64,000 nucleotides of DNA, from IMG/VR virus record IMGVR_UViG_3300047510_001751, positions 124,001 to 188,000 of that record; one strand, 5' to 3'. The position numbers were made by a program, and so were the translations under genes. Shown here in pieces: positions 11,901 through 21,911 of the stretch. The notes beneath the pieces were generated by a model, which saw only the letters and a program-made list of their open reading frames with translations, was not told where the DNA came from and ran no database searches. The first letter of the stretch is position 1; each line of letters starts with the position of its first letter. Source of the DNA: a virus.

Positions 11901-14900
11901 TCGTTTGGAACAATCCAAGAAATTGTTCCTGTAGATTCTCCATTATTGGTAATATTTTCTGTTACAGCGATTTTATTTCCAAATCCATCGTCTTTAACAA
12001 TAGATACAGAACTTGGAGAAGTGATATTTAAATCTAATGTATTATAGGCAGCAATAAAAATAATTGGATTTGGATCTGTAGGTCTTCCTACATCAATAAA
12101 TGAAGTTCCATTATATGAAATATTATATGGGGTAGTCTCAATATTTTGTGGTTCTAACCTATCTAAAATATAGAAAGGTCTTCCATCAGAATTTACATTA
12201 AATGATACTGTGTTTCCTTGTCTAAGTGTTATTGTAGAAGAAGCCAAATTTTGTGTTGGATTTGCTGGATTGGTGACAACCCAATCATTTACATCGACAG
12301 GAAAAGCAACATCATAATTATAACTAGCTGTATCTAATTGTTCAACTAAAATAACAGATTCTGTAAATTCTTCGGTGTTTATAATTTTTAAATCAGGATC
12401 CGACAAATCTATAGTATCAGATAAATTATGATTTATCAAATATACAATAATTTCGTCATTTGATATTTTATTATATCCTCGTATATAACCTAATGTATTT
12501 TCTCCTTCATTTAAAATAATTTTATCGGTAGATAAAAATGTATATAAATCACTAAACGTCTGATAAACGTTATTGCCAACAATCGTTAGATTAATTGAAT
12601 TATAGTAAGTATCTGGCTCAAAATCATAGAACGTTAATGTTTTTGGAAGATCTCTTCCATAAGCCAATATAATAGAAACTTGTTGATAAATTATTTCGCC
12701 AGATTCAGAAATATATTTTTGAAGAGGATTTGTGAATGTAATATTAGGTCCTACAATTTGATAGGCATCTCCCTCTCTTTGTAAAACACCATCAATAATA
12801 ACAAAAGCATATAGTGGCTCATCAATTTTCTTTACTCGATTTTCTATTTCATCTAAAATTAAGTATGGACCACCACCTCTAAATTCAATCAGTTTATTTT
12901 CAATCGTAAATCTTTCGTAATTGCCAATTGTGTAAATAAAACACTTTTCATTTCCTTTTAGTTCAGAGGGAACATCGTTAACATATGGATCTTCTTGATC
13001 TATAGGAGCGGAAGAAAAAACAATCTTATCTGTTACATTAAGATCTTCTGATCTTAAAATATAATATGAATTGCCAAACTGAGTGTCTGCCGAAGACTTA
13101 GCATTTTGAATAACACCATTAAGAGTTACAATTAAATTTTCATTTTGTTCGGTTTTGACGATATTATTATCTTCATAATATAAATCAAATTCTTTCTTGA
13201 TACCATCAAATTGATTAGCTATTGATTTAATTTTTTTAAAATAGCGAGAATTTAAAGAACTATTTTTGAATTTAATTGCTCTTCCGTAAAATCTTTGAGC
13301 AGCAACTTCCTGCCCCTCAACAACTCTAGTTCCAAATGGAGGTTGAGAAAATTCAATATTAGTACCAGAAATAGTATATGATTTTCCTGGCTCTTGTAAG
13401 ACCCCATCCAGAGTTACAATCAATTGCTGAGAATTGTTTAAAAATAATGGTAAACCATTTTTAGCATCAATTAATGTAAATTGTGTAGTTCCCACAACTT
13501 TGCCAGTATTGGGATCAAAATCTCCGTTAAATTCTGGAGATAATGTTACTTCGTAAGCTAATGTTTCAGATGAATCAAAAGTATCTACTGAAACAGCACC
13601 CAATCCTCTTTCTACAAGTAAAGACTCGTATTTTATGTAAGAAGTAGTAATATATTTTTTAGTTTCGATTACTGTAATATTAATTGGACCAAGACTGATA
13701 GAACTATACGTTTCTATAGTTTTTTGTTCGGATGGCATCGTTATTGAGCTATCCGTTTCAATTAATACTTCACCAAATAATTGGAAACCAGCTGGGTGAG
13801 TAGTTTCTTTAATTAAATCTTTCCATATTTGAATTGGAGTTTTAGATTTAATTACATAAGAATAATCTTGATAAAAATAAGAATCTAATAATTTTTGTGA
13901 GTTAGCTCCAATTTTTCCTTTATCAGAAGAATAAAATCCTAGATTATCGTAATACGATCTGATATCAGAATTAAATTCTGTAGAAATTTGAGCAACTAAT
14001 GTAGCAGTTCTATTATTATCTTTTCCTACAATAGTATAATTATCTTCAAATATACCCTCAATGTTCTCTACTTTTAGGAGATTGCTACCTGCTCTCCAAC
14101 CATTTTTTGATACTTTTGCTTTTGCTCCTGTAAATGGTTGAACAATAAATTCTCCAGGGTAAAAATCATAATCATTAAAATCTTTTAATAGAAATGTTGT
14201 AGTTGATTTATATAATGGCGTGGTTGTTTTATCAGCATTAAAATAATATCCATTATTTACAATTGTGATATTTTGAGGTACGCCAATGTTGTCAGATTCT
14301 AAAAAGACATTCAAATCAGATTCAACTATTTTTACTGAAGGTTTTTGATCAAATTTGCCTCCATTTAAAACAATAATTGAAGTTATTTTGCCACCTTCTT
14401 GAATACATTTAAAGTTGTATTCAGAAGATGAATTAGTAATAATTGCTTTTGGTTTTGAATAATTTATTCCAGGTTCAATAATATTAAAACCAACAACAGT
14501 ATTGTTTAAGGTATCGTAAATGGGATCTACGATACACTCGTATACAGAGGAAGGAAGAATACCATCAATAGTTGGTATTCTTTTATAATTTTGTCCAGTG
14601 TTGGTAATTTTTATGCTATTGATTTTTCCAATAGCAAAAGGAGATGTGGTTGTATATGTAATTTGTCCTGAACCATCATATTCTGGTGTAGATGATAGAG
14701 TATAAACAATTTTATTATTAGTTACATAACTTACTGATTTTTCTCCAATTAAAGGATCATCTACAATTTTTAAAAATGAATTATTGGTATTAACGTCGGG
14801 AGATACTTTGATGAAATAAAAATAATTACTAAAATTAATTCTTTTTCTTTCTGTAAAACTATTATTAGATATATTTGGACCAAATCCTAATTTTATAGTT

Positions 14901-17900
14901 ACAAAAGACCCAGGATTTCCTGGGGAAATAGTACTTACAAATTTTTCTTCCGTGAAAATATTGTAATTTGAGCTAGCAGAAAAATCTAAATAAGTGCTAG
15001 CCATTGAAAAATGACTAACATCAAATTTATATTTGTAGTATTTTTGAATCTGTATAATAGGATTAGTTATTAAATTATCTTCAGATCCCTTAGAAAATTC
15101 CAAATTAAATTCTGGCTCTTCTACAGTTTTGATTGTTACCAGTTTAGCTGGTGTACTAGAATCAAAGAAAATAGAACTTTGTAATATTTTTACTGGAGAT
15201 GTTGTTCCGTAATCATAAGATACAAAAATTTGCTTCTTAAATTCATCATATGAAATAATATATGGAGTATTAACTTGATCACCAAATGGTCTGTAATTTT
15301 GATCAAATCTATAATTTCCTTCAAATAAAGAAACTGATAACCCGTCAAAATGATTTGATGGTCTTGTTCCTTTTTGTCCTCTTTCTACTCGAACAAGTTT
15401 TTCTTCTATACTAACGCTACTAATTTTTACAATTTCTTCGTTTAATTTTAAATAATCTCCAATTGATAAATTATTAATATTAGATAATTTTAACAAAGAA
15501 TTACTAGCAGAAAAACCTACGTGATCGACAGCAATGTAAAGTCTTTGCTCATTACCTGTATTAGATAATCTATTAAGATCTTCATCCGATACAGTTAAAA
15601 CATCTCCAGGTAAGTAACCAATACCTTTATTTGTTATAGTTACTTTTCTAACTGGACCATAGCCTAAACCATCAATATTTGAAATTTCTATTGTTGCTCT
15701 GGCATTATTTGGATTACCTGAAAGTCCCAATCCATCTCTTGCTTTCGTAGAATCTTGAAAAATTAATTCTACATCCTCGTAAGTAGCAAACGAATAATCT
15801 GCTCCGCTGTTTAAAATGTCAGCACTTCCTATTCCTTTATCAATAATACGAGAAGAATGTGTTACCGAATTTAAAATAGCTGTTTGATATAATCTTTTTC
15901 TTACAAAATAAGTCGTTTCAGTTAAATTATCATTTGGTAAAACATCAACATTAATTTTATCGCCAATAGCAACATTGTGATTTTCGTTAGTTTCTAAAAT
16001 AGCAACTTTATCGTCTATTTCAAAAATGTTCAGATTTTTGCTTAAAGAAAATTTACTTATAATTTTTGATCTGGAAGTATCTCCTAAGTTACTACTTTTT
16101 AAGAAATATGTGTTGTCAACAATAAACTCTCCACTAATTACTTTTATTTTTAATGAATTTTGACGTAAAATTCCTTCTAAAACTTCTCCTACAGCAATGT
16201 TAGAATTACTCTTGCCTTTGCCGTCAGTTAATGTTAAAATAGATCCTTTGGTAAAGGTAGAGTTTTTATCTAAAATTAATGTTAATACTTCAGTAGAAGA
16301 CGAAATAGGATCAGTTAAATTAAATTCGCCAGAAACATTTCGTAAGACAAATTCATCGTCATTTAACACATCTCCAATTAGTACACCACCAGCTTCATTT
16401 CCATCACTGTGGAGTTGAGTAATTGTATCCCCTTCAAACAAATATGCTATATTGGTAGTTCTTATTTGAATTGCTTTTGTTTGTTCTGATTCTAAAGAAA
16501 CAACATCTTTACCTTCTACCGAAGAAACAATAGCTTCAGCTCCAGAACCTTCCGTTAAAAAGTCATTAATTGAAACAAATGAATTAACAGAGAAATTTTC
16601 TGGTGAGTTGTAAATAGTGGCTTTAGAAACATTACCCGATTTTACGTCTTTAATAAAGCCAAAAAATTCAGCGCCATTTTCTTCAAAATCAGAAGTCTTT
16701 AATCTTTTTACATTTACTGGAATATCATCTTGAGAAATTTTAGAATTGTAATTAGAATCTACTGGCAACGAGTAATAATTGCTTCCCAAAACATAAGGGA
16801 AAATGGGAGTATTATTTGAATCTATTGAAAGGAAATAAGCATATACTCCATTTGGATAATCTGGGGTTACACAAAATCTTCCATTATTTTGATCTAACTC
16901 AAGTTTTCCTGATTGTACACTAGGAATCCATACATAATCATCAATAAAAGATCCTAATGGATATTGAGAAATGGCGGGGCCGTTTAATCTAGAATTTCTT
17001 AATTGATAGCCACTAGATAACCTAGCAATAGAAGAACTACTGTTTACTGGATTAGAATAACCATACGGACCATAAATTGGATTGCCATCATAAGCATACC
17101 CAATAATAGGAGAATGCTTCAATGTAGCGGTTTCTTCATAAACAGAAGTTAAGTTATCACTCAACCTTCTTCTTAAAACTACAGGATTTGCTACTACACC
17201 ATAACCATAATTTTTTGAACTGTCAAAATTTGGGAAAGCACCTGAATTATTTGTGTCTAAAGATGTTTTAACATTTTCATATCTATTTTTTACCCATCTT
17301 TTAATTTTTGCTGATGCTTGGGCACCTTTTCCTATCGGATCAACAAAAATAGTTACGGATCCTCTAGTGTAAAATCTTCCTCCACTAATTCTTCTACAGG
17401 AATCGATTTTTCCTTCGTTGGTTAAAATAGCTTCATACTCAGCAAAATTGCCTTTTCCTAGTTCATCAATAATTCTAATAATCGGAGGAGAAGAATAATA
17501 TTGTCCAGAATTAACAACATTAATACTGGTAATTCTGCCATCAGTAACAACAGCAGAAAGTTTTGCTCCTTCACCAGAAGTAATTCTAATTACAGGATCA
17601 TCTTCATAATTATCATTTGAAATTAAATTTATGGAACCAACAGTTTGCCCAGATAACGTTGACAATGCTTTATTTGGTTGCTCATTAACTAAAACATAAG
17701 GAGGTGCTTCGTAACCATTTCCTTTACTGTCAATATTAATGGTTTCAATGCCACCAAATTTTACTGAATCAAAATCTTTATAACCAAAAATTGGAGAACC
17801 ATCGACTAAAATACCAACATCTCTAGAAGTAGTCTGATATACTTCAGTTGTAGTAATTGGTTGTTTTCTTATTAGCTTTAAATGTTTTTGATCAGATAAT

Positions 17901-19384
17901 ATCTCAGTAGTTTCTAAAGTTAATAGAACAGAAGCAGACGGATATGAAGATGAACAAATGTAATAATACTGCTCGTCCTCATAAATGGCAGAAATATCTG
18001 CATTTAAATCACCTACCTGTGAATTTACTCCAGGAACAATTGAATTTACTTTTGTGAAATCCGTATTTACAAACCAGCGGATTGAATCAGTTTCTGTACT
18101 ATAAATTATTGGATTTCTAGTTTCGACGCCAGAAGTTTTAACCTGGATTAAATCTCCTGTTTCTGAATATGGATACCCTTGTTTTGGTAAAAGATTGTAT
18201 AAAATTCCTAAAGTAATTAAAGAAACTCCAGATCCCTCTATTGTCGAATAGCTGTATACCTTTTGTCCTTCTGTATGTAACTGTTGAGCAGAACGATCAT
18301 CTATTACGAATTGATTGAGATTTTTTTCGGTGTATTCAAAAATTTCCGAACCAATTTGAATTTTTCCTTGTTTTGGAAATCCTTGGGTGGAAAATACATC
18401 AATTCTATTTCCATTACCATAAGAAGGAGAAATTGTACTTCTTAATGTTGTTTTACCAGCAACTTTAAAAGAACCATTCACTGATGAAGGTTCTAAAACA
18501 ATTTCGTAAATCTCTTCGTTATCTACTTTTCCTACGTATGAAACACTATCAACAACAGCAGAAGCGAATGTAATTGATTTATCAAAATCGTCAATAGATT
18601 GTGTAATTATATTGCCAATTAAATTATTTACATTGCCAGAAACTACCTTGACTTTTAAGGCATATTTGTTGACCCAATCAGATGTAGAAGATTTTAATGT
18701 AAAATCCTTGGGATTGTAAACAGATACTGTTTCTTCTGGGTCTTTTGAAATTATCGAGTTAAAAATAAATTTTATAGATCTCTCAGTACCTTTTGCTTTA
18801 TAAAAATCACTAATATTTTTAATTAATGTTCTTTTGTCTACATTGCCCTTGAGATATTTTTCTGGGAATGCACCAAGATACTCCTGCTCAAAGTTTTTAA
18901 CAAAAGCATACAAAAACAAATTGCTAATGTTGAAAACTTCATCTCCAGTATAATGTGGAGCTGATTGTGTAGTGACAAATTCTGAAGATGTGTATAGATC
19001 TCCTAGCGTAGTGTTGCCACTTACACCTCTCGATACTTCTAAAAATTGTGTGTCTGTTCTTTCTTTGTAAAAACAAATTTCATCACCAATTCGTAAATAT
19101 CCATTTTCTACTGGAAAAGATGTAGCATCTTCTACAACAATAGTTGTTACTGAATTGGAAATTGATGAAACTAATTTTGTTTTTTGGTTTAATAAATTAC
19201 TTTCATAATAATTAATATCACGGTATTTTTCGATATTATGAAGTATGTCTAATGGCTTTCCAGTAGATTCTAACTGCTCGTAGTATTTTTCTACGAACGT
19301 GCTAAATTTATCGTATTCAGATGATATAAACCCTGGTAATTGATTTTCAATTAGGGTTGAAATTTTTCTTATCTTTTCGGCCAT
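8957..19384 (-). CDS. giant baseplate wedge protein with YHYH domain, gp7 position
   Basis: This 3475-aa protein lies exactly between the gp6-like and gp8-like genes, where T4 has gp7 (1032 aa). The N-terminus (GFISSEYDKFSTFVEKYYEQ) is typical of cyanophage wedge proteins. Around residues 755-880 it carries a YHYH-type segment (SPIIGYAYDGNPIYGPYGYS). Throughout there are many Gly-Tyr beta modules (DSKGNGYEAPPYV, DGGSGYTQPPKVV) and about three RG-x-x-GT-x-x-x-x-H motifs (VERGQKGTRPSNH, VERGAAGTTAITH). The last 700 residues are rich in Ser/Thr/Ile. It starts four bases after the gp6 stop with no separate promoter, so it is co-translated with gp6. Its role as gp7 equivalent rests on position; direct similarity to T4 gp7 is not visible to me. 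Confidence 0.75.
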   Translation of the reverse strand: MAEKIRKISTLIENQLPGFISSEYDKFSTFVEKYYEQLESTGKPLDILHNIEKYRDINYYESNLLNQKTKLVSSISNSVTTIVVEDATSFPVENGYLRIGDEICFYKERTDTQFLEVSRGVSGNTTLGDLYTSSEFVTTQSAPHYTGDEVFNISNLFLYAFVKNFEQEYLGAFPEKYLKGNVDKRTLIKNISDFYKAKGTERSIKFIFNSIISKDPEETVSVYNPKDFTLKSSTSDWVNKYALKVKVVSGNVNNLIGNIITQSIDDFDKSITFASAVVDSVSYVGKVDNEEIYEIVLEPSSVNGSFKVAGKTTLRSTISPSYGNGNRIDVFSTQGFPKQGKIQIGSEIFEYTEKNLNQFVIDDRSAQQLHTEGQKVYSYSTIEGSGVSLITLGILYNLLPKQGYPYSETGDLIQVKTSGVETRNPIIYSTETDSIRWFVNTDFTKVNSIVPGVNSQVGDLNADISAIYEDEQYYYICSSSYPSASVLLTLETTEILSDQKHLKLIRKQPITTTEVYQTTSRDVGILVDGSPIFGYKDFDSVKFGGIETINIDSKGNGYEAPPYVLVNEQPNKALSTLSGQTVGSINLISNDNYEDDPVIRITSGEGAKLSAVVTDGRITSINVVNSGQYYSSPPIIRIIDELGKGNFAEYEAILTNEGKIDSCRRISGGRFYTRGSVTIFVDPIGKGAQASAKIKRWVKNRYENVKTSLDTNNSGAFPNFDSSKNYGYGVVANPVVLRRRLSDNLTSVYEETATLKHSPIIGYAYDGNPIYGPYGYSNPVNSSSSIARLSSGYQLRNSRLNGPAISQYPLGSFIDDYVWIPSVQSGKLELDQNNGRFCVTPDYPNGVYAYFLSIDSNNTPIFPYVLGSNYYSLPVDSNYNSKISQDDIPVNVKRLKTSDFEENGAEFFGFIKDVKSGNVSKATIYNSPENFSVNSFVSINDFLTEGSGAEAIVSSVEGKDVVSLESEQTKAIQIRTTNIAYLFEGDTITQLHSDGNEAGGVLIGDVLNDDEFVLRNVSGEFNLTDPISSSTEVLTLILDKNSTFTKGSILTLTDGKGKSNSNIAVGEVLEGILRQNSLKIKVISGEFIVDNTYFLKSSNLGDTSRSKIISKFSLSKNLNIFEIDDKVAILETNENHNVAIGDKINVDVLPNDNLTETTYFVRKRLYQTAILNSVTHSSRIIDKGIGSADILNSGADYSFATYEDVELIFQDSTKARDGLGLSGNPNNARATIEISNIDGLGYGPVRKVTITNKGIGYLPGDVLTVSDEDLNRLSNTGNEQRLYIAVDHVGFSASNSLLKLSNINNLSIGDYLKLNEEIVKISSVSIEEKLVRVERGQKGTRPSNHFDGLSVSLFEGNYRFDQNYRPFGDQVNTPYIISYDEFKKQIFVSYDYGTTSPVKILQSSIFFDSSTPAKLVTIKTVEEPEFNLEFSKGSEDNLITNPIIQIQKYYKYKFDVSHFSMASTYLDFSASSNYNIFTEEKFVSTISPGNPGSFVTIKLGFGPNISNNSFTERKRINFSNYFYFIKVSPDVNTNNSFLKIVDDPLIGEKSVSYVTNNKIVYTLSSTPEYDGSGQITYTTTSPFAIGKINSIKITNTGQNYKRIPTIDGILPSSVYECIVDPIYDTLNNTVVGFNIIEPGINYSKPKAIITNSSSEYNFKCIQEGGKITSIIVLNGGKFDQKPSVKIVESDLNVFLESDNIGVPQNITIVNNGYYFNADKTTTPLYKSTTTFLLKDFNDYDFYPGEFIVQPFTGAKAKVSKNGWRAGSNLLKVENIEGIFEDNYTIVGKDNNRTATLVAQISTEFNSDIRSYYDNLGFYSSDKGKIGANSQKLLDSYFYQDYSYVIKSKTPIQIWKDLIKETTHPAGFQLFGEVLIETDSSITMPSEQKTIETYSSISLGPINITVIETKKYITTSYIKYESLLVERGLGAVSVDTFDSSETLAYEVTLSPEFNGDFDPNTGKVVGTTQFTLIDAKNGLPLFLNNSQQLIVTLDGVLQEPGKSYTISGTNIEFSQPPFGTRVVEGQEVAAQRFYGRAIKFKNSSLNSRYFKKIKSIANQFDGIKKEFDLYYEDNNIVKTEQNENLIVTLNGVIQNAKSSADTQFGNSYYILRSEDLNVTDKIVFSSAPIDQEDPYVNDVPSELKGNEKCFIYTIGNYERFTIENKLIEFRGGGPYLILDEIENRVKKIDEPLYAFVIIDGVLQREGDAYQIVGPNITFTNPLQKYISESGEIIYQQVSIILAYGRDLPKTLTFYDFEPDTYYNSINLTIVGNNVYQTFSDLYTFLSTDKIILNEGENTLGYIRGYNKISNDEIIVYLINHNLSDTIDLSDPDLKIINTEEFTESVILVEQLDTASYNYDVAFPVDVNDWVVTNPANPTQNLASSTITLRQGNTVSFNVNSDGRPFYILDRLEPQNIETTPYNISYNGTSFIDVGRPTDPNPIIFIAAYNTLDLNITSPSSVSIVKDDGFGNKIAVTENITNNGESTGTISWIVPNDTTSLYYYQLDSNPSVFGRIFVTDYTGTYYNQNYEVDPVQNNGSFNNIITWELSASTNIQKYYYVDVFGPYYGEINVLSSDPVFVPQVTTQYKEYPLNNVDSIEYSYEVDSEGTRILKRNIPAWLFDTKLGDDAWLEKNVLNANLYPGDKIQIDGEFDYREIVSLPNFVNTRNYNPSEYISNQIYTKVRSTNYEGITRGEGLSITANVDFEDGSISSLNVSDIEYNKRDLQLYFEKGVLLQPTAYQYYTTPKVYFIPVDGNGGGAKAEVIAYGGQILDIVLIDGGSGYTQPPKVVVARGYNRIKQFGRKIDSSTVLNISSSVTITTEYSTISTITISGDGPAAIGVFSLITLSGLVDNQELQRFVTQIITPKPKILATAQKKFDTEILIDSKTLIAEALQYTVSREITSIIDIPADIVSSSTISSIDKEITLNINKILNNAIIEIPSDATNDIGAFLDAPLSLTDTIVYIPDTRRFPDASRLLIGKEIVRYAKKLSDRFLGVERGAAGTTAITHQAGDYLRHLPELISIVPVGPTTIFTTEVTSTVIPQPTVLIQSISLIAEVNVVEDVSREINTQHNFEIPNVKEIDVIKEIIIIPPTSYNIVTNIYSTQSYVSTLAEAGVLNVSNAVNVQMSGETDKEITTVQSINLELDIITSSTITTEVDYTFSSVSSVLSTSLVTSDRLITNFVNIGLDNTNLVESTNITILAANALSVVSTLTTILSDPISREIKLNHNLYADNTYIQSSNTITTELDVPLTVYTLSNLLSSKLAKNADVTRFYKTGTLDYYLESIILDNVILTRTGEVILEDPINEVLTRNSGIVEVQNKAIIIDEFYTSYYSINAGFNFGTYEGNRFVDTGLLSTANTIEELSMMYPLVTINDFIERENSAITLSGDRFNLAIPTIQNPVVLSVSTDLSVTNILTVVGNTSKFPTNGRLFQGSSTQYTVISYTGKTSTSFTGCTVISGSNVIDSGNDVIPYSV

Positions 19385-19388
19385 CTAA

Positions 19389-21191
19389 TTACTCGGGATA
19401 AGCAGTAAATTTACTTCTAGCAATATCTACATCCAAATAAACATTACGTAGGGCATTTATGTCGTTAGACAAAGGTTTTGCTCTAACTTCTATACGATTG
19501 TCGTCAAAACTACCTTTTATGATAGTCAAATTATATAAAAGAACTTCGCCTTTTTCATAATTAATAATCCCCAATGAATCATTGAGTGTGATTTTATCAC
19601 CTGTTATAGAATCTAACTTATATAGGACAATTTTTCCAGCTGAATCTTCAAAATACACAGTATCATTAGGATATTCGCTTACGACAAATCCAGATGACAT
19701 CACAGAAGGTCCTTCACAATCAAGATCAAATTCATTTTGATAACAAATTTCATAGAAAAATGTTGAGTTTAAAGATGGAAAGAAATCTTTCCTCATTATT
19801 ACTGAAGTTTGATTTGAATTAATAGATCTATCAGAATCATCTATTACAGAAATAAACTTACTGTATCTAAATTTACCATTAAATTTTTCGGTATCTGATT
19901 GACGAAGATATTGATCTAATCCAGAAATAACTTTGCTACGAATCTCTTCAGGAGACTGAGTAGTTTTTGATCTATCATAATAAATTTTACTAATCATTTC
20001 GACATAAACAATGGAAGGATCTTCAATATCAGCAGTTACAGATCCAACCATATACGGCTTTAATTTTCTAATTATTTCTTGTTTTGTTGTATTTGAGAGA
20101 AGAGCAGTATTTTTTGGCTTAACAACAATTTTGACTTTGCCATATTCTGGATTTCTTGCTTCTTCTCCGCCATATGTTATAATATCAGCAACTGCTGGAT
20201 AAATGTTTTTAACAATGGCACCATAATCTTGAGCAGTTACCGCTCTGTCCTGAGTTCCAAAATACTTAGGAGCATTGTATTTAATTTCATTAATTGTTTC
20301 AATTTCTTCTCCGCCAGCAGCAGCTACTGTATTTGTATTAAAAATACTTATACTTACTGGATAATTACTGTTACGATTAACATCTTCTAATACACCAGCA
20401 AAAGTAAATGATTTCGAACCATTTGTTAAAGAACCATTAGTAATTAAATAACTAACTTCAATAAATTCTCCGTTATCTAACTTCCTACCTAAACTACCAT
20501 CTCCAAAAAATATTTCGTATCTTTCATCTTCAATTTCTTCTACAAAATATACTTTAGAATCTTTTGTTACATTTAAAATATTATTGGAAAATTCGTAAAA
20601 TTCAAATGATGTGCTGTTTTGTGATTCAAAAACTTTAACTCTAATTGTTGATATATCCGCTCCTGGGTTATCAATAATAAATCTTTGAGACTTTACAGCA
20701 GTATTAACTGTATATGAATTTGTTACTAGACTTCCTTCGTAGATAGGAATATTTCTAAAATTAGCAATGTTATTAACTACAGGAGCTTCTTGATCTTCTA
20801 CAACAACATATTGATATAAATTATTATCAAAAATTGTAGTAAACCCAGTTCCTTTCTTCAGAAAAATAACACTTGGGCTACTTCCAGTAAAAGTAACATC
20901 AAAATTGACGTAAGCAATTGGAGCAGTAATTGATTTTGGTTTGTACCCTAATTGCTTCGCTAGAGCCACCACGTTGTCCCTCAAGGTGGCTGAAGACAAG
21001 AATAGCTCATTTACCACCATGTTGGTGTTAAACGCCGTGTAGTAGGTATTATAAGCGAGCAGATCAATAAGAACGCTCAGAGTCGAACCTTCAAAGTCGT
21101 AATCGGTAAAGTCAGACTGCGCTCTCATGTATTCTATGAGAGAAGTTTTAATCTCGTTAAAATCTAGATTGTTAACTTGAACGTAAGACAT
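19389..21191 (-). CDS. 6: baseplate wedge subunit gp6-like (baseplate J family)
   Basis: This 600-aa protein is close in length to T4 gp6 (660 aa) and directly follows the gp25-like gene, the conserved gp25-gp6 pairing of contractile tails. The N-terminus (DFNEIKTSLIEYMRAQSDFT, then LSVLIDLLAYNTYYTAFNTN) is the hallmark of the gp6/baseplate-J N-terminal domain. The middle segment AVTAQDYGAIVKNIYPAVAD matches the baseplate-J core. Two gp6 chains form the clamp joining adjacent wedges into the inner ring. The ATG abuts the gp25 stop codon with no gap, implying translational coupling. Confidence 0.92.
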   Translation of the reverse strand: MSYVQVNNLDFNEIKTSLIEYMRAQSDFTDYDFEGSTLSVLIDLLAYNTYYTAFNTNMVVNELFLSSATLRDNVVALAKQLGYKPKSITAPIAYVNFDVTFTGSSPSVIFLKKGTGFTTIFDNNLYQYVVVEDQEAPVVNNIANFRNIPIYEGSLVTNSYTVNTAVKSQRFIIDNPGADISTIRVKVFESQNSTSFEFYEFSNNILNVTKDSKVYFVEEIEDERYEIFFGDGSLGRKLDNGEFIEVSYLITNGSLTNGSKSFTFAGVLEDVNRNSNYPVSISIFNTNTVAAAGGEEIETINEIKYNAPKYFGTQDRAVTAQDYGAIVKNIYPAVADIITYGGEEARNPEYGKVKIVVKPKNTALLSNTTKQEIIRKLKPYMVGSVTADIEDPSIVYVEMISKIYYDRSKTTQSPEEIRSKVISGLDQYLRQSDTEKFNGKFRYSKFISVIDDSDRSINSNQTSVIMRKDFFPSLNSTFFYEICYQNEFDLDCEGPSVMSSGFVVSEYPNDTVYFEDSAGKIVLYKLDSITGDKITLNDSLGIINYEKGEVLLYNLTIIKGSFDDNRIEVRAKPLSNDINALRNVYLDVDIARSKFTAYPE

Positions 21192-21584
21192 TTATCGGGT
21201 TCTCTCTAAAAAGAAGGTAATGGATACAGGAACATCATCTCTTCCAGTAATTTCAAATACTAATTCTACATCAAATCCGTTATTATCAAAATTTGGATTT
21301 GTTGATAATGAAAGTATACTAATTCTAGGTTCGTAAAATCTCAACGTATTTTGTATTTCAGTATTTACCAAAGAAGCAGTACCAAAATCTAATGGTTCAA
21401 ATAATAATTCGGACAGAGAAGACCCAATACGAGAATCAAAAAATCTTTCTCCTCTATTTGTCAACAACAAATTAATAATCGCCTGTTTAATGGCAGCCTC
21501 ATCCTTTAATACAGTAAGGTCTCCTGTAATAGGATGAGGCTTAAACGTAATATTCAGATCTTTGAAAGTCTGAAAAGTAGGCAT
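21192..21584 (-). CDS. 25: baseplate wedge subunit gp25-like
   Basis: The 130-aa length agrees with T4 gp25 (132 aa). The sequence shows the gpW/gp25 fold signature: KPHPITGDLTVLKDEAAIKQ, then LLLTNRGERFFDSRIGS, then FEPLD and EIQNTLRFYEPRI. gp25 sits in the wedge core with gp6 and gp53 and contacts the sheath initiator. A TATAAATA late-promoter site lies about 17 bases upstream, next to the previous gene's stop. The leader has an AAAACTCC stretch rather than a strong Shine-Dalgarno sequence. Confidence 0.93.
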   Translation of the reverse strand: MPTFQTFKDLNITFKPHPITGDLTVLKDEAAIKQAIINLLLTNRGERFFDSRIGSSLSELLFEPLDFGTASLVNTEIQNTLRFYEPRISILSLSTNPNFDNNGFDVELVFEITGRDDVPVSITFFLERTR

Positions 21585-21600
21585 AATAGGAGTTTTTTAT

Positions 21601-21608
21601 TATTTATA
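21601..21608 (-). promoter_or_regulatory. late promoter TATAAATA
   Basis: The site follows directly after the TAA stop of the 63-aa gene and reads into the gp25-gp6 unit. Confidence 0.72.
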
Positions 21609-21800
21609 TTACTCCTCAAACCTCTCCACAAAGTCATCAAAACCACCAGCACCACCACACGGCTTTGAAAGCCTGTCTTCGGGAACCTGATATTTTTTCT
21701 TGTGTACTTTTCTTAGGTACTTATCTGAAGCAGGGTCTGAAATCAGAGTCATACCTGATTGAATAAACGCCTGACTTTTATCTACTGGACTCATAGCCAT
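21609..21800 (-). CDS. small late protein, unknown function
   Basis: I chose the ATG that gives 63 aa because a GGAG stands about 8 bases upstream. An in-frame GTG 57 bases earlier would add 19 residues but has no visible ribosome-binding site. The protein has a basic middle (YLRKVHKKKYQVP) and an unusual C-terminus with PCGGAGG followed by acidic residues. It lies between a terminator and the late promoter of the gp25-gp6 unit, so it is probably late and virion-related. I do not recognise a family. Confidence 0.6.
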   Translation of the reverse strand: MAMSPVDKSQAFIQSGMTLISDPASDKYLRKVHKKKYQVPEDRLSKPCGGAGGFDDFVERFEE

Positions 21801-21884
21801 CTGTTTTCTCCATGAAGGTTTAAACAGAACTTTTAAAGGGGTTGCTATCCCTTTCACACTATTTACACAACCTCAAATAAACAA

Positions 21885-21906
21885 CAAAAAAGCGGCTTTC
21901 GCCGCT
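21885..21906 (-). terminator. intrinsic terminator after the 47-aa gene
   Basis: The hairpin AGCGGCGAAAGCCGCT is followed on the minus strand by six T residues. It starts about five bases after the 47-aa gene stop and should isolate that gene from the downstream late genes. Confidence 0.85.
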
Positions 21907-21911
21907 AAAAA

